A model generated the notes under the pieces. The model was not told the DNA's origin, did not search any database, and saw only the letters and a list, made by a program, of their open reading frames with translations. This document shows, one piece after another, positions 1 to 6,369 of a stretch of 7,609 nucleotides of DNA (position 1 is the stretch's first letter; each line of letters opens with the position of its first letter). A program made the position numbers and the translations under genes. The DNA is from Chloroflexota bacterium (GTDB lineage: Bacteria; Chloroflexota; Dehalococcoidia; GIF9; AB-539-J10): contig JADFUX010000076.1 of the NCBI GenBank assembly GCA_015222255.1, forward strand, positions 1 through 7,609. The letters are read 5' to 3'.

Positions 1-40
1 GCCACAACCTGGCGCCCTAAACCACTAGGCTACGCTCACC
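1..40 (-). tRNA. tRNA-His (anticodon GTG), 5' half, truncated by the window edge
   Basis: The minus strand from base 40 down to 1 reads as the first half of a tRNA. It has an encoded extra G (G-1) followed by GTGAGCG for the acceptor 5' strand, then T8 A9. The D arm is GCCT/GGGC, with A14, a GG pair in the loop and A21. After G26 come anticodon stem CCAGG and the loop start TTGTGGC. Loop positions 34-36 are GTG, which decodes His. The extra 5' G is the hallmark of bacterial tRNA-His. The anticodon 3' stem, variable loop, T arm and acceptor 3' strand lie outside the window, so integrity cannot be judged. Confidence 0.88.
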
Positions 41-52
41 ATAAACATTGAT

Positions 53-81
53 ATTATACTGGTGGTGGCTGGCACTTTCAA
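53..81 (-). promoter_or_regulatory. sigma70-type promoter of the tRNA-His gene
   Basis: On the minus strand, TTGAAA (bases 81-76) is followed after exactly 17 bases by a perfect TATAAT (58-53). The -10 box ends 12 bases before the tRNA 5' end at base 40, so transcription would start near base 46 with only a very short leader, as is usual for a tRNA gene. Spacing, both hexamers and location agree. Confidence 0.75.
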
Positions 82-551
82 TTCTTGGGCGATTTTGGAT
101 TGGCGTATTTCGTCGATGTGGCTAGCGATAGGCCATTTCCTTGACTGAGGTGCCTTAGCTTATCACAGGCAGACAACTGAAATAGGATAGTGGGACAATC
201 TCCGAGAAGGCAGACCATGTCAAATCTTTGTGCCGGGCCTTTTATCGTCCCCATGTTGCCGTGATATTCCTGTAGGTGTCCTGGCCTGGCAACGCAGTCA
301 CCATTGCGGCCATCACAATCTAGTTCAGCTATGGCCACCCTCGCTACGCTATATGACCACAAAGGGTATGGTTGGCTTTTCTGCCCTCAAGCAATCCGCG
401 TTGCACCTTGGCTGCTTTGGAATGATTGCATTTACGGTTTTTCTTGGTATACACTGAAGCGTATCTGAAGGATTGGTAGCACAGCGTTTGAAAGCTTCTC
501 TTATAGTTGGAATTAGCCACGACTTAACTGTTTGAGGATATCTGAATTCGT
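82..551. other. intergenic stretch with no supported gene
   Basis: About 470 bases lie between the tRNA promoter and the lipoprotein promoter. Two open frames exist: minus 78-362, 94 codons, and plus 230-457, 75 codons from GTG. They overlap in opposite directions, have no convincing ribosome binding site, show no recognisable domain, and have compositions rich in Cys, His and Trp typical of chance frames. I see no hairpin with a T-tract, direct repeat or tRNA-like fold. It may be decayed coding sequence, but nothing identifies the ancestor. Confidence 0.5.
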
Positions 552-580
552 TTGACGTTTTGTATCATAAGTTCTATACT
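552..580 (+). promoter_or_regulatory. sigma70-type promoter for the rhodanese lipoprotein gene
   Basis: TTGACG (552-557) and TATACT (575-580) are separated by exactly 17 bases, and each hexamer matches the housekeeping consensus at 5 of 6 positions. The start would fall near base 587, leaving a leader of about 65 bases before the ATG at 653. It is the only good promoter in the gap on this strand. Confidence 0.7.
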
Positions 581-586
581 ATTGTT

Positions 587-599
587 GACTGATTCAGTC
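587..599. promoter_or_regulatory. operator-like perfect dyad at the transcription start
   Basis: GACTGA-T-TCAGTC is a perfect 6+6 inverted repeat around one central base. It begins 6 bases after the -10 box, so it overlaps the expected +1. That is a typical place for a repressor site, and the one-base centre argues against a stable RNA hairpin. No particular regulator can be named from the sequence. Confidence 0.4.
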
Positions 600-652
600 G
601 CCAATAGCCTAGACGATAGTAATGGAGCTTTTTACCAAATAGAGGAGGGGCT

Positions 653-1723
653 ATGACTCAAACCCACAACACTCGGCAAGAGAAGTTGGAACAGAAGCGA
701 TGGCGCAGGACAAAGCCTATTGTTTTCCTTTGCGGGACGCTGGCTATCATGTTGGTGGCAGCCATAAGTCTCACTTCTTGTGTTTATGCGCCCGCTTCCA
801 CAAGCTCCGCATATGAAGATATAACTGTTGCTGAGGCGCAGCAGCTTATCAGTGAAAATGGCAACCTAATCATATTGGATGTAAGGGCTCAATCGGAGTA
901 TGACTCCGGGCATATTCCTAATGCCATTCTCATTCCTGTCGGCGAGCTGGTCGATAGGCTGGGAGAGCTCGATAGGACTAAGACGATCTTAGTTTATTGT
1001 CGAAGTGGGGTTCGTAGTGTCCAAGCGAGCGAAATATTGATGGACAGTGGCTTTTCCCAGGTACGTAATCTTGAAGATGGCATAATCGCTTGGCAGGAAG
1101 CAGGGGCAGAAATCAATCATCCGCCGATTATAGAGACCTTAGCTAGTGACGAAACCAAAGCCCCGCCATGGACTCCTTGTCACATTGAGTGTATTGCTTC
1201 AGACGCCGATGGCGACGAGTTAAGCTATGAGTGGTCAACTGAGGGAGGCAACATCTCAGGGAAAGACTCTACGGTTACGTGGACTGCCCCTGAGGTACTG
1301 GGCATTCACACCATCACAGTCATAGTCACCGATGGCCAAGGTGGTGAAAGCAGAAGCTCGCTGTCTATCAATGTGAGAGTCAATCACCCTCCGGTCATTG
1401 AGGAGCTAATCATTACTCCCGAACGCGAAAAAGACTTTAACCATAACAAGATGAGAATCTACAAGGGCACAAGTTGCGATATTGAGTGTATTGTCTCGGA
1501 CCCAGATGGAGATGAGCTGAGCTATCAGTGGTCGGTTGACCTGGCTGACCCGGATGGTTACTGGACTGCCGTGGGCAGCATTTCTGGAGAGGGGTCTGTA
1601 GTTACCTGGACGGCACCTGAGCGAGGCAAGATTGTTGTTTCTGTACTGGTGTCTGATGGCCATGGTGGTACAGATACTGAGGAACTAGTCCTTAAGGTGG
1701 AGACTTGCAGATGTCGGCTTTAG
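653..1723 (+). CDS. lipoprotein with a rhodanese domain and two Ig-like repeats
   Basis: 356 residues. A basic N-terminal region (residues 9-21, rich in Lys and Arg) precedes a hydrophobic segment (22-42) ending in the lipobox LTSC, with lipidation expected on Cys43. A short Ser/Thr linker leads to a rhodanese domain (about 56-150) with the motifs LDVR (75-78), SGHIPNA (85-91) and the active-site loop CRSGVRS starting at Cys116. The catalytic cysteine is therefore present. Two tandem Ig-like/PKD-like repeats follow (about 155-243 and 244-350). Each opens with NHPP and carries a C-x3-C pair (176/180 and 275/279), a (D/P)DGDELSY core, TVTWTAPE or VVTWTAPE, and a final SDGHGG-like strand. The tail ends CRCRL. 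The ATG at 653 has a strong AGGAGG-type site just upstream. The protein should sit on the outer face of the membrane, where the rhodanese could transfer or sense sulfane sulfur; the repeats probably act as a spacer or binding module. The substrate is unknown. No clear terminator follows before the convergent gene. Confidence 0.9.
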   Translation: MTQTHNTRQEKLEQKRWRRTKPIVFLCGTLAIMLVAAISLTSCVYAPASTSSAYEDITVAEAQQLISENGNLIILDVRAQSEYDSGHIPNAILIPVGELVDRLGELDRTKTILVYCRSGVRSVQASEILMDSGFSQVRNLEDGIIAWQEAGAEINHPPIIETLASDETKAPPWTPCHIECIASDADGDELSYEWSTEGGNISGKDSTVTWTAPEVLGIHTITVIVTDGQGGESRSSLSINVRVNHPPVIEELIITPEREKDFNHNKMRIYKGTSCDIECIVSDPDGDELSYQWSVDLADPDGYWTAVGSISGEGSVVTWTAPERGKIVVSVLVSDGHGGTDTEELVLKVETCRCRL

Positions 1724-1751
1724 GCAAGAGTCTGGCTAACTCCTGGCAATT

Positions 1752-2477
1752 CTAGCCGAGAGGCACAATTTTCACGTCGCCCCAAACTCCAATCTTATCG
1801 TCTTTGATGATGATTATGCCGTGCAGTCGCCGTATGGTTTGAGCTTTCTCGATGGCTCTAGGAATATCATCAGCATCTGTGACCACATTGCCAATGGCGG
1901 TAGCCGCAGCATCAGCTAAAGGAGTGGAGGAAGAAAGGGCGATGACGGCATCGGCATTGCCTAGGCTTAGTGAATGTCCTACGGTAGCTGAGGAGGTACA
2001 TACACCGAGAGGCGTTTCTGCAGACTTGACTTCTAGGGCAATCTTTCCTGTGAAAGGAGACTGACCGGCATAGATGCCCAGTAGCCTCTTCTTGGACGTT
2101 TTCAGGAAAATGTCGCCACCATTTTCCACAATTACTTCTCGTGAGAAGCGAAGCAAATCTCTGCCTACAGCTTCAGCTATGGCACCCGCCACTGCAGCCA
2201 TAGGACCGACTTCAGCTATCTGAGATGCCTTAGCCATTTCTTTGATGATGAGCGGGGCATCCGCTTCAGCCTGGTAGGGCTCTAACGTGGTTAGAAAGAG
2301 CGGATCGTGCCTAATGTAATTCTCCAGAGAATCACGATATTTCAACACAGATCTGATGGCTTTGTCTCTAAGGTTGTAGTGAGCGCGGATATACAAGTCA
2401 GTCTGCTTTACCACTACAGTGAAAGACACTAGGTCGCTGTCTTTGATCCAACAACGATAGGTTCGCGGCTCATACAT
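1752..2477 (-). CDS. UPF0280 / COG2122 ApbE-like protein, probable homocysteine-biosynthesis partner
   Basis: 241 residues, about full length for the UPF0280 family, which is related to the ApbE flavin transferases. Visible motifs are GPMAAVAG (91-98), ENGGDIFL (118-125, matching the NxGGD element of ApbE), GVCTSSATVGHS (158-169, matching the ApbE TSG loop, with Cys160) and LADAAATAIGN (187-197). There is no signal peptide, so it is cytoplasmic. In methanogens COG2122 was linked genetically, together with COG1900 and a NIL-ferredoxin, to direct incorporation of sulfide into homocysteine. Both partners lie just upstream here in the same orientation, which supports that role. Its exact biochemical step is not established to my knowledge. 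The ATG at 2477 follows GGAAGG by 12 bases, a rather long spacing. A 264-base gap separates it from the ferredoxin gene, so it may be co-transcribed with a leader or carry its own promoter. Confidence 0.9.
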   Translation of the reverse strand: MYEPRTYRCWIKDSDLVSFTVVVKQTDLYIRAHYNLRDKAIRSVLKYRDSLENYIRHDPLFLTTLEPYQAEADAPLIIKEMAKASQIAEVGPMAAVAGAIAEAVGRDLLRFSREVIVENGGDIFLKTSKKRLLGIYAGQSPFTGKIALEVKSAETPLGVCTSSATVGHSLSLGNADAVIALSSSTPLADAAATAIGNVVTDADDIPRAIEKAQTIRRLHGIIIIKDDKIGVWGDVKIVPLG

Positions 2478-2480
2478 TCT

Positions 2481-2564
2481 CTAAAGCAGCCTTCCGATCT
2501 TGCTTGGCTGAATCTGTCTGTTCTTTTCTTTCAGGCTATCCTCCACCTTGGGAATTGTTCTCAT
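2481..2564 (-). CDS. possible 27-residue basic peptide, or the end of a broken small zinc-ribbon gene
   Basis: An ATG at 2564 opens a 27-codon frame (start MRTIPKVEDS, end KIGRLL) that stops three bases before the ATG of the UPF0280 gene. AGGGG lies 7 bases upstream of this ATG, a usable ribosome binding site. The same frame stays open upstream to the TGA at 2678-2676 and there reads CEHSCPRC followed by CTW, a zinc-ribbon-like cysteine pattern, but it has no ATG, GTG or TTG before those cysteines. Either this is a tiny coupled peptide or the remnant of a roughly 65-residue protein whose start was lost by a frameshift. I do not recognise a family. Confidence 0.25.
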   Translation of the reverse strand: MRTIPKVEDSLKEKNRQIQPSKIGRLL

Positions 2565-2741
2565 TCCGCTGCCCCTAAAGACCAGGCGCCAGGTGCAATT
2601 GACGGAACCTGAAATCGCACCCGTTGGCTTACTGTTGCATCTTGGGCAAGAATGCTCGCAAATAGGCGTAGCTCTTCATAGTCCCCTGAAGCAAATCTCC
2701 TTTGAATGTGTGAATCTCTAAATCTAAATGCCTTTTGGCAT

Positions 2742-3152
2742 TCAGAAATATACCCTCATAGCTCGGGGCGGGCAAGCTTTGACACATAGTCCACAGACAA
2801 CACACTTACTATCGTCAAAGAGCACTTTCCTGGTTTTGGGCTCCAGCGAGAAAGCGCCGGTGGGGCAGATGGTGATACATGCTCCACAATGGGTGCACCT
2901 GGCTTCGTCGCGGACTACATCCTGTGATAGAGATTGAATCTGTACGCCGACTTCAGTGAGAAATTGGATGCCTTTGTCGTAGTTTTCCTGCTTGCCACTT
3001 AGCTCCATGACGAGTAGTCCCTCCTGTCCCGGTGACACCGAAGCCTTGAGGATGTTGAATCTGAGGCGGAAATCCCTAGCCAGGCGGTAAACAACTGGCT
3101 GTCCTGTTACTCGAGGAGGAAAATGAAGCACTATTCTTCTAGAGACATCCAT
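2742..3152 (-). CDS. NIL-domain ferredoxin with two [4Fe-4S] motifs
   Basis: 136 residues. An N-terminal NIL domain (about 5-75, with hydrophobic strands at 29-37 and 45-52) is the ligand-binding module also found at the end of MetN methionine transporters. It is followed by an 8-Fe ferredoxin domain: C86-x2-C89-x2-C92-x3-C96-P and C117-x2-C120-x2-C123-x3-C127-P, both complete for [4Fe-4S] clusters. It should be a cytoplasmic electron carrier. In methanogens the same NIL-ferredoxin is adjacent to COG1900 and supports homocysteine synthesis from aspartate semialdehyde and sulfide, presumably supplying electrons. Here the ATG at 3152 follows the COG1900 stop by only 4 bases, and its GGAG ribosome site overlaps that stop region, so translation is probably coupled. 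The order and spacing make it very likely that the two proteins work together. Confidence 0.93.
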   Translation of the reverse strand: MDVSRRIVLHFPPRVTGQPVVYRLARDFRLRFNILKASVSPGQEGLLVMELSGKQENYDKGIQFLTEVGVQIQSLSQDVVRDEARCTHCGACITICPTGAFSLEPKTRKVLFDDSKCVVCGLCVKACPPRAMRVYF

Positions 3153-3156
3153 CGTG

Positions 3157-4365
3157 TCACTCCATTATTGGCCTTTCTTTGAGTGCTCTAAAGGTAATGC
3201 CTGATTCGGCTCCAGGCAAGGGAGCCACCGGCTCAGTGAGCAAAAATTCGCCTTTTTCTATCCAATCTTTCAGGATGTTAGCGATTTCCAATGCTTTGGG
3301 GTAGCTGGACAAGGAGGCAGTAGGGACATCTTGCCCTTGAACTTTTATGCAGCCGCTTTTGAGCTCAGCGTAGCTAACCTCTCCTAAGATATCTGGCTTC
3401 ATCTGGGGATAAGCTTCAGAATAATCCACAACGGGAGCCAAAATATTGGCATCGCTTACCATCGTATAGCGTAGAATCTCCTCGGATAGTATCGGTATGG
3501 GGACGCCTATGCCTACGGTTAAGGTGCAGCCATAGCCGAGCATGCTCGTTCCTACTAGCCATTCTGGCTTCATTTGTTTCAAGTCTCCGATTACAGCCAG
3601 CGTACCTCCCCCCCGCCGCGGCACACCATTGTCCCCCCTAAGGGCAGTGGGGTTGTGCTGGGTACCATTCCACGCCACATAACCTATTCCGCCACCTAAG
3701 AACATCTTCGTCCCGATACCTATGGTCTTGTAGTAAGGATCATTAAAGAGCGGCGAGAGTTGCCCCGCAGTAGAGTAGTTGGCATTCCCCAAATTCGGCT
3801 TAAGCACCCCCATATAGGTGTACAGTATCCTATCGGACAGGTTCGCCCCTACGTTGTAGTTCTGGTAGGCATTTCTTACATTGAACAGCACCGCTTCATT
3901 AATGTCGCTGATATTGATCAAAGTCTCCAGCTTCTTCCTGGGGTAGCAGTCTGTCCCATAGGCGGTAGCTACAAGTCTGACATCCTTACCGGCTACTAGT
4001 TCCTCGATTACGTGCCCACCACCATAATTGAACTCCCCCGGATAGAACTTATTTCTGGGATCATCATCAGGAATGGCAGTTGCCCCGAGGAAAAGATCTA
4101 CGGCAGCTATCCCAGTATAGACTGGAACATCGTTGAGGTAGACCTTGCCACCGCCAAGTTTTATCCTTGGTTTGGAATGTCCTGTATTGAGAAAAGCACC
4201 GGAGGAACACATCGGGCCAAAGGTGCCCGTGGTGACTACATCTACTTTTTCTGTGGCTTTGCTTATGCCTTTCTTTTTGGCAAGGTCAATCACCTCTTCG
4301 GCAGTCACCACGACTACCTTTCCTCTTTTGATTTTCTCGTTGATTTCAGCAATAGTCCTTAACAT
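3157..4365 (-). CDS. COG1900 / DUF39 homocysteine biosynthesis protein
   Basis: 402 residues. The N-terminus matches the family opening (TIAEINEKIKRGKVVVVTAEEV, about 4-24, split by no gap). The conserved cysteine loop GTFGPMCSSGAFLN has Cys53, and a second conserved-looking cysteine lies in YGTDCYPRKK (Cys140). Glycine-rich stretches GGGIGYVAWNG and MLGYGCTLTVGIGVPIP follow in the C-terminal half. The family converts aspartate semialdehyde plus sulfide to homocysteine in methanogens, bypassing O-acyl-homoserine; the cysteines are thought to carry the sulfur. The length fits the core domain only: there is no CBS-domain tail, and the ferredoxin partner is a separate gene directly downstream. 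The ATG at 4365 has no good Shine-Dalgarno sequence, and the 101-base gap before it holds a REP-like palindrome, so initiation or expression may be weak or structured. An older annotation for such proteins is simply 'DUF39'. Confidence 0.93.
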   Translation of the reverse strand: MLRTIAEINEKIKRGKVVVVTAEEVIDLAKKKGISKATEKVDVVTTGTFGPMCSSGAFLNTGHSKPRIKLGGGKVYLNDVPVYTGIAAVDLFLGATAIPDDDPRNKFYPGEFNYGGGHVIEELVAGKDVRLVATAYGTDCYPRKKLETLINISDINEAVLFNVRNAYQNYNVGANLSDRILYTYMGVLKPNLGNANYSTAGQLSPLFNDPYYKTIGIGTKMFLGGGIGYVAWNGTQHNPTALRGDNGVPRRGGGTLAVIGDLKQMKPEWLVGTSMLGYGCTLTVGIGVPIPILSEEILRYTMVSDANILAPVVDYSEAYPQMKPDILGEVSYAELKSGCIKVQGQDVPTASLSSYPKALEIANILKDWIEKGEFLLTEPVAPLPGAESGITFRALKERPIME

Positions 4366-4384
4366 AGTAATTCTAGCGTCACTT

Positions 4385-4441
4385 TTGTCATTCTGAGCGA
4401 AGAGAAGAATCGAGACCCTTCACTGGAGTTCAGGGTGACAA
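4385..4441. repeat. REP-like imperfect palindrome between thi4 and the COG1900 gene
   Basis: The left arm TTGTCATTCTGAGC (4385-4398) is mirrored by the right arm GTTCAGGGTGACAA (4428-4441). Reverse-complementing the right arm gives TTGTCACCCTGAAC, identical at 11 of 14 positions; the two TT/CC positions form G-T pairs in one strand's transcript. The intervening bases include GCGAAGAGAAGAATCGAGACCCTTCACTGGAG. From memory, this 'TCATTCTGAGCGAAG...CAGGGTGACA' pattern recurs in intergenic regions of many unrelated bacterial genomes as a dispersed REP or MITE-like repeat. It has no coding capacity. Confidence 0.65.
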
Positions 4442-4466
4442 TCAAGATCTCTTTGCCATAATAAAT

Positions 4467-5249
4467 CTAGCTTTGCTTCTTAAGCAACTCCATAGCCAGT
4501 TTGGCTGCCTTCTTGCCTGACAGGAGCATGCCGCCAAATATTGGCCCCATTCTTGGCGAGCCAAAAACAGCGATGGCCGCCATGCCGGCAACTATCAATC
4601 CAGGATAAACCTCTTTCGTATTCTCAGGAACCATCGTCTCGCCTATTTCAGCCCACATCGATTTCTCACCCACTATGCCTCCGGTCGGCGTCCTGAGCTT
4701 TCCTCCTAGCTTCTCAGTAACTAGGCGGCAGACCTCGCTACCATGTCCGGTAGCATCTATCACCAACGTTGACCTTATGGCTAAAGGGTCGACGTGTAGA
4801 TTTGCCAGAGAAACGGGACTCCAGTTTAGCACCAGGCCGCTAACTCTGTCGGCCTCTCTGATGACAACATCCTCGACACCGACCAGGTTGAATATCTTGG
4901 CTCCAGCTTTCACCGCTTGGGAGCAAAGCGTCGCTGCTAGTTCCACGGCACTAGCGACCCAATAACCCTTTTGATACTCAAAGCTGGCAACGCCGAATTC
5001 GTCTAAGATTTCTTTGCCCTCGGGTTGAACCACAATTTTATTAAACATCATGCCGCCTCCCCATATGCCGCCACCAATGCTCAACTTCTTTTCGAAGATG
5101 GCCGTTTTTACCCTTTCCTTTGCCAGGTAATAGGCGGCCGTTATGCCTGCCGGCCCAGCACCTACTATAGCCACATCGAGTTCCATTGCCTCGAGTAAGT
5201 CTTTGATGTAGCTTTCAGTTATGGCTCGGGAAATAATGACTTCATCCAT
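4467..5249 (-). CDS. thi4: THI4-family thiazole synthase, sulfide-dependent (His-type)
   Basis: 260 residues, close to archaeal THI4 homologues. It makes the ADP-thiazole precursor of thiamin from NAD and glycine. Visible are the dinucleotide-binding GAGPAG (30-35), the glycine-rich loop [14 protein letters not shown] (57-70), DATGHGSEV (165-173) and the C-terminal [19 protein letters not shown] (231-249). The decisive residue is His152 in LHVDP: yeast THI4 has its sacrificial Cys205 there (CCMDP), whereas the Methanocaldococcus enzyme has His and uses free sulfide as a catalyst with iron. This protein should therefore be a multi-turnover, sulfide-dependent, oxygen-sensitive enzyme. GGAGG lies 7 bases before the ATG at 5249, and only 15 bases separate it from the cysK stop, so the two are co-transcribed. 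Legacy annotation as 'ribulose-1,5-bisphosphate synthetase' is a known mislabel of this family. Confidence 0.92.
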   Translation of the reverse strand: MDEVIISRAITESYIKDLLEAMELDVAIVGAGPAGITAAYYLAKERVKTAIFEKKLSIGGGIWGGGMMFNKIVVQPEGKEILDEFGVASFEYQKGYWVASAVELAATLCSQAVKAGAKIFNLVGVEDVVIREADRVSGLVLNWSPVSLANLHVDPLAIRSTLVIDATGHGSEVCRLVTEKLGGKLRTPTGGIVGEKSMWAEIGETMVPENTKEVYPGLIVAGMAAIAVFGSPRMGPIFGGMLLSGKKAAKLAMELLKKQS

Positions 5250-5264
5250 TTTCTGACCTCCATT

Positions 5265-6203
5265 CTATTCTCCTTGTGTTTGCGAATTGAATAACCCTGA
5301 GCTCAGGTAACGCTCTCCAGTATCGGGGAAGATCACCACTATGAGCTTACCTTCGTTTTCTGTTCTTTCCGCTACACTAACAGCCGCGTAGGTAGCAGCG
5401 CCTGAGGAAATGCCAGCCAAAATGCCTTCCTCACGGGCTAGCCTTCCAGTCATAGTAATAGCCTCTTCGTCGCTAACCATGATGACCTCGTCGATCAAAT
5501 CTAGCCTTAAGACATCCGGGACAAATCCAGCTCCGATGCCCTGGATCCTGTGCTTGCCTGGTTTACCACCCGAGAGGACTGGCGAGCCAGTTGGCTCGAC
5601 CGCGACAACTTTAAGGCTCGGTTTTCTGCTTTTGAGCCCCTGGGCTATTCCAGTTATAGTGCCGCCGGTACCCACACCCACCACTACAATATCTACTTCA
5701 CCATCGGTGTCTCTCCAGATCTCCTCAGCTGTAGTCTCGCGGTGGGTCATGGGATTGGCTGGGTTCTTGAACTGCTGAGGTATGAATGAGCCAGGTGTGG
5801 CCGCAGCCAATTCCTCAGCCTTCTTCACCGATCCCGCTATTCCTTCCTCCCCGGGAGTTAGAACCACTTCAGCTCCGAAGGCAGCTAGGAGCTGCCTCTT
5901 CTCCAGTGACATTGTCTCGGGCATGGTGATAATCAGCTTGTAGCCTTTAATAGCACAAACGAAGGCTAGACCGATGCCGGTATTGCCACTAGTAGGCTCA
6001 ATGATTAGCGTGTTTTGGTTGATTAGCCCACCTTCCTCGGCTGCTTTTATCATGGATACCCCAATCCTGTCCTTGACGCTACCGCAAGGATTGAAGTGTT
6101 CAAGCTTAGCCACTAATTGAGCACGAAGCCCTTGGGTTATCCTGTTTATGTTGACCAGGGGGGTATTTCCCGCTAATCCGGTAAGGTCACCAGCTATTTT
6201 CAC
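5265..6203 (-). CDS. cysK: cysteine synthase (O-acetylserine sulfhydrylase)
   Basis: 312 residues, similar to the 323 of E. coli CysK. This PLP enzyme makes cysteine from O-acetylserine and sulfide in the cytoplasm. The PLP lysine is Lys44 in [11 protein letters not shown] (38-48). The substrate loop TSGNTG is at 71-76, the phosphate-binding [10 protein letters not shown] at 176-185, the loop GISSGAA with Ser267 at 264-270, and the terminal [14 protein letters not shown] at 292-305. There is no CBS domain, which argues against cystathionine beta-synthase, though use of O-phosphoserine cannot be excluded. The start is GTG at 6203, with only a weak upstream purine site. No cysE is in the window. 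It heads the compact pair with thi4 and appears to have its own promoter region upstream. Together with the homocysteine genes it points to assimilation of free sulfide. Confidence 0.95.
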   Translation of the reverse strand: MKIAGDLTGLAGNTPLVNINRITQGLRAQLVAKLEHFNPCGSVKDRIGVSMIKAAEEGGLINQNTLIIEPTSGNTGIGLAFVCAIKGYKLIITMPETMSLEKRQLLAAFGAEVVLTPGEEGIAGSVKKAEELAAATPGSFIPQQFKNPANPMTHRETTAEEIWRDTDGEVDIVVVGVGTGGTITGIAQGLKSRKPSLKVVAVEPTGSPVLSGGKPGKHRIQGIGAGFVPDVLRLDLIDEVIMVSDEEAITMTGRLAREEGILAGISSGAATYAAVSVAERTENEGKLIVVIFPDTGERYLSSGLFNSQTQGE

Positions 6204-6245
6204 TACCTATTTAACTCTCCACTCCTACTGGGCAATTAGCATCCA

Positions 6246-6274
6246 AGTATATCATTATACTCAAGAACTATCTA
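6246..6274 (-). promoter_or_regulatory. candidate cysK promoter with a dyad over the -10 box
   Basis: On the minus strand, TAGATA (6274-6269) and TATACT (6251-6246) are 17 bases apart, matching the consensus at 4 and 5 of 6 positions. The -10 box forms half of a perfect dyad, AGTATA-(4)-TATACT, spanning 6246-6261, so a dimeric regulator could occlude it. An overlapping TATAAT (6259-6254) lacks a good -35. Transcription would start near 6239, about 36 bases before the GTG. The arrangement is suggestive, but AT-rich spacers yield such matches by chance. Confidence 0.4.
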
Positions 6275-6307
6275 GCCACGTGAGACAGTCTTTGTTGCCG
6301 CTGATGA

Positions 6308-6347
6308 CAGGGAGGTTGCTTATTCGGGTACGCGAGTAGACTCCCTG
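6308..6347. other. two-tier hairpin in the fdhD-cysK gap
   Basis: CAGGGAG (6308-6314) pairs perfectly with CTCCCTG (6341-6347). Inside, TATTCG (6321-6326) pairs with CGAGTA (6333-6338, one G-T pair) across a 6-base loop. The two stems are joined by an uneven internal loop of 6 and 2 bases. It lies just after the fdhD stop and about 70 bases upstream of the cysK promoter candidate. Neither side carries a T-tract, so it is not a classical intrinsic terminator. It could protect the fdhD transcript's 3' end, be a leader structure if transcription reads through, or be a protein site. Confidence 0.4.
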
Positions 6348-6369
6348 CGGGGATTTTCGGCATGGGCTT

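Noticed and set aside
78..362. 94-codon minus-strand open frame next to the tRNA promoter
   Set aside because: It overlaps the opposite frame at 230-457 and runs into the tRNA-His -35 region. It has no ribosome site and no recognisable domain; composition looks random.
230..457. 75-codon plus-strand open frame from GTG
   Set aside because: No Shine-Dalgarno, no family resemblance, and a Cys/His/Trp-rich N-terminal part typical of a chance frame.
1724..1751. possible bidirectional terminator between the convergent genes
   Set aside because: Only a 5-bp GGCTA/TAGCC pairing with a 14-base loop and no T-tract on either strand.
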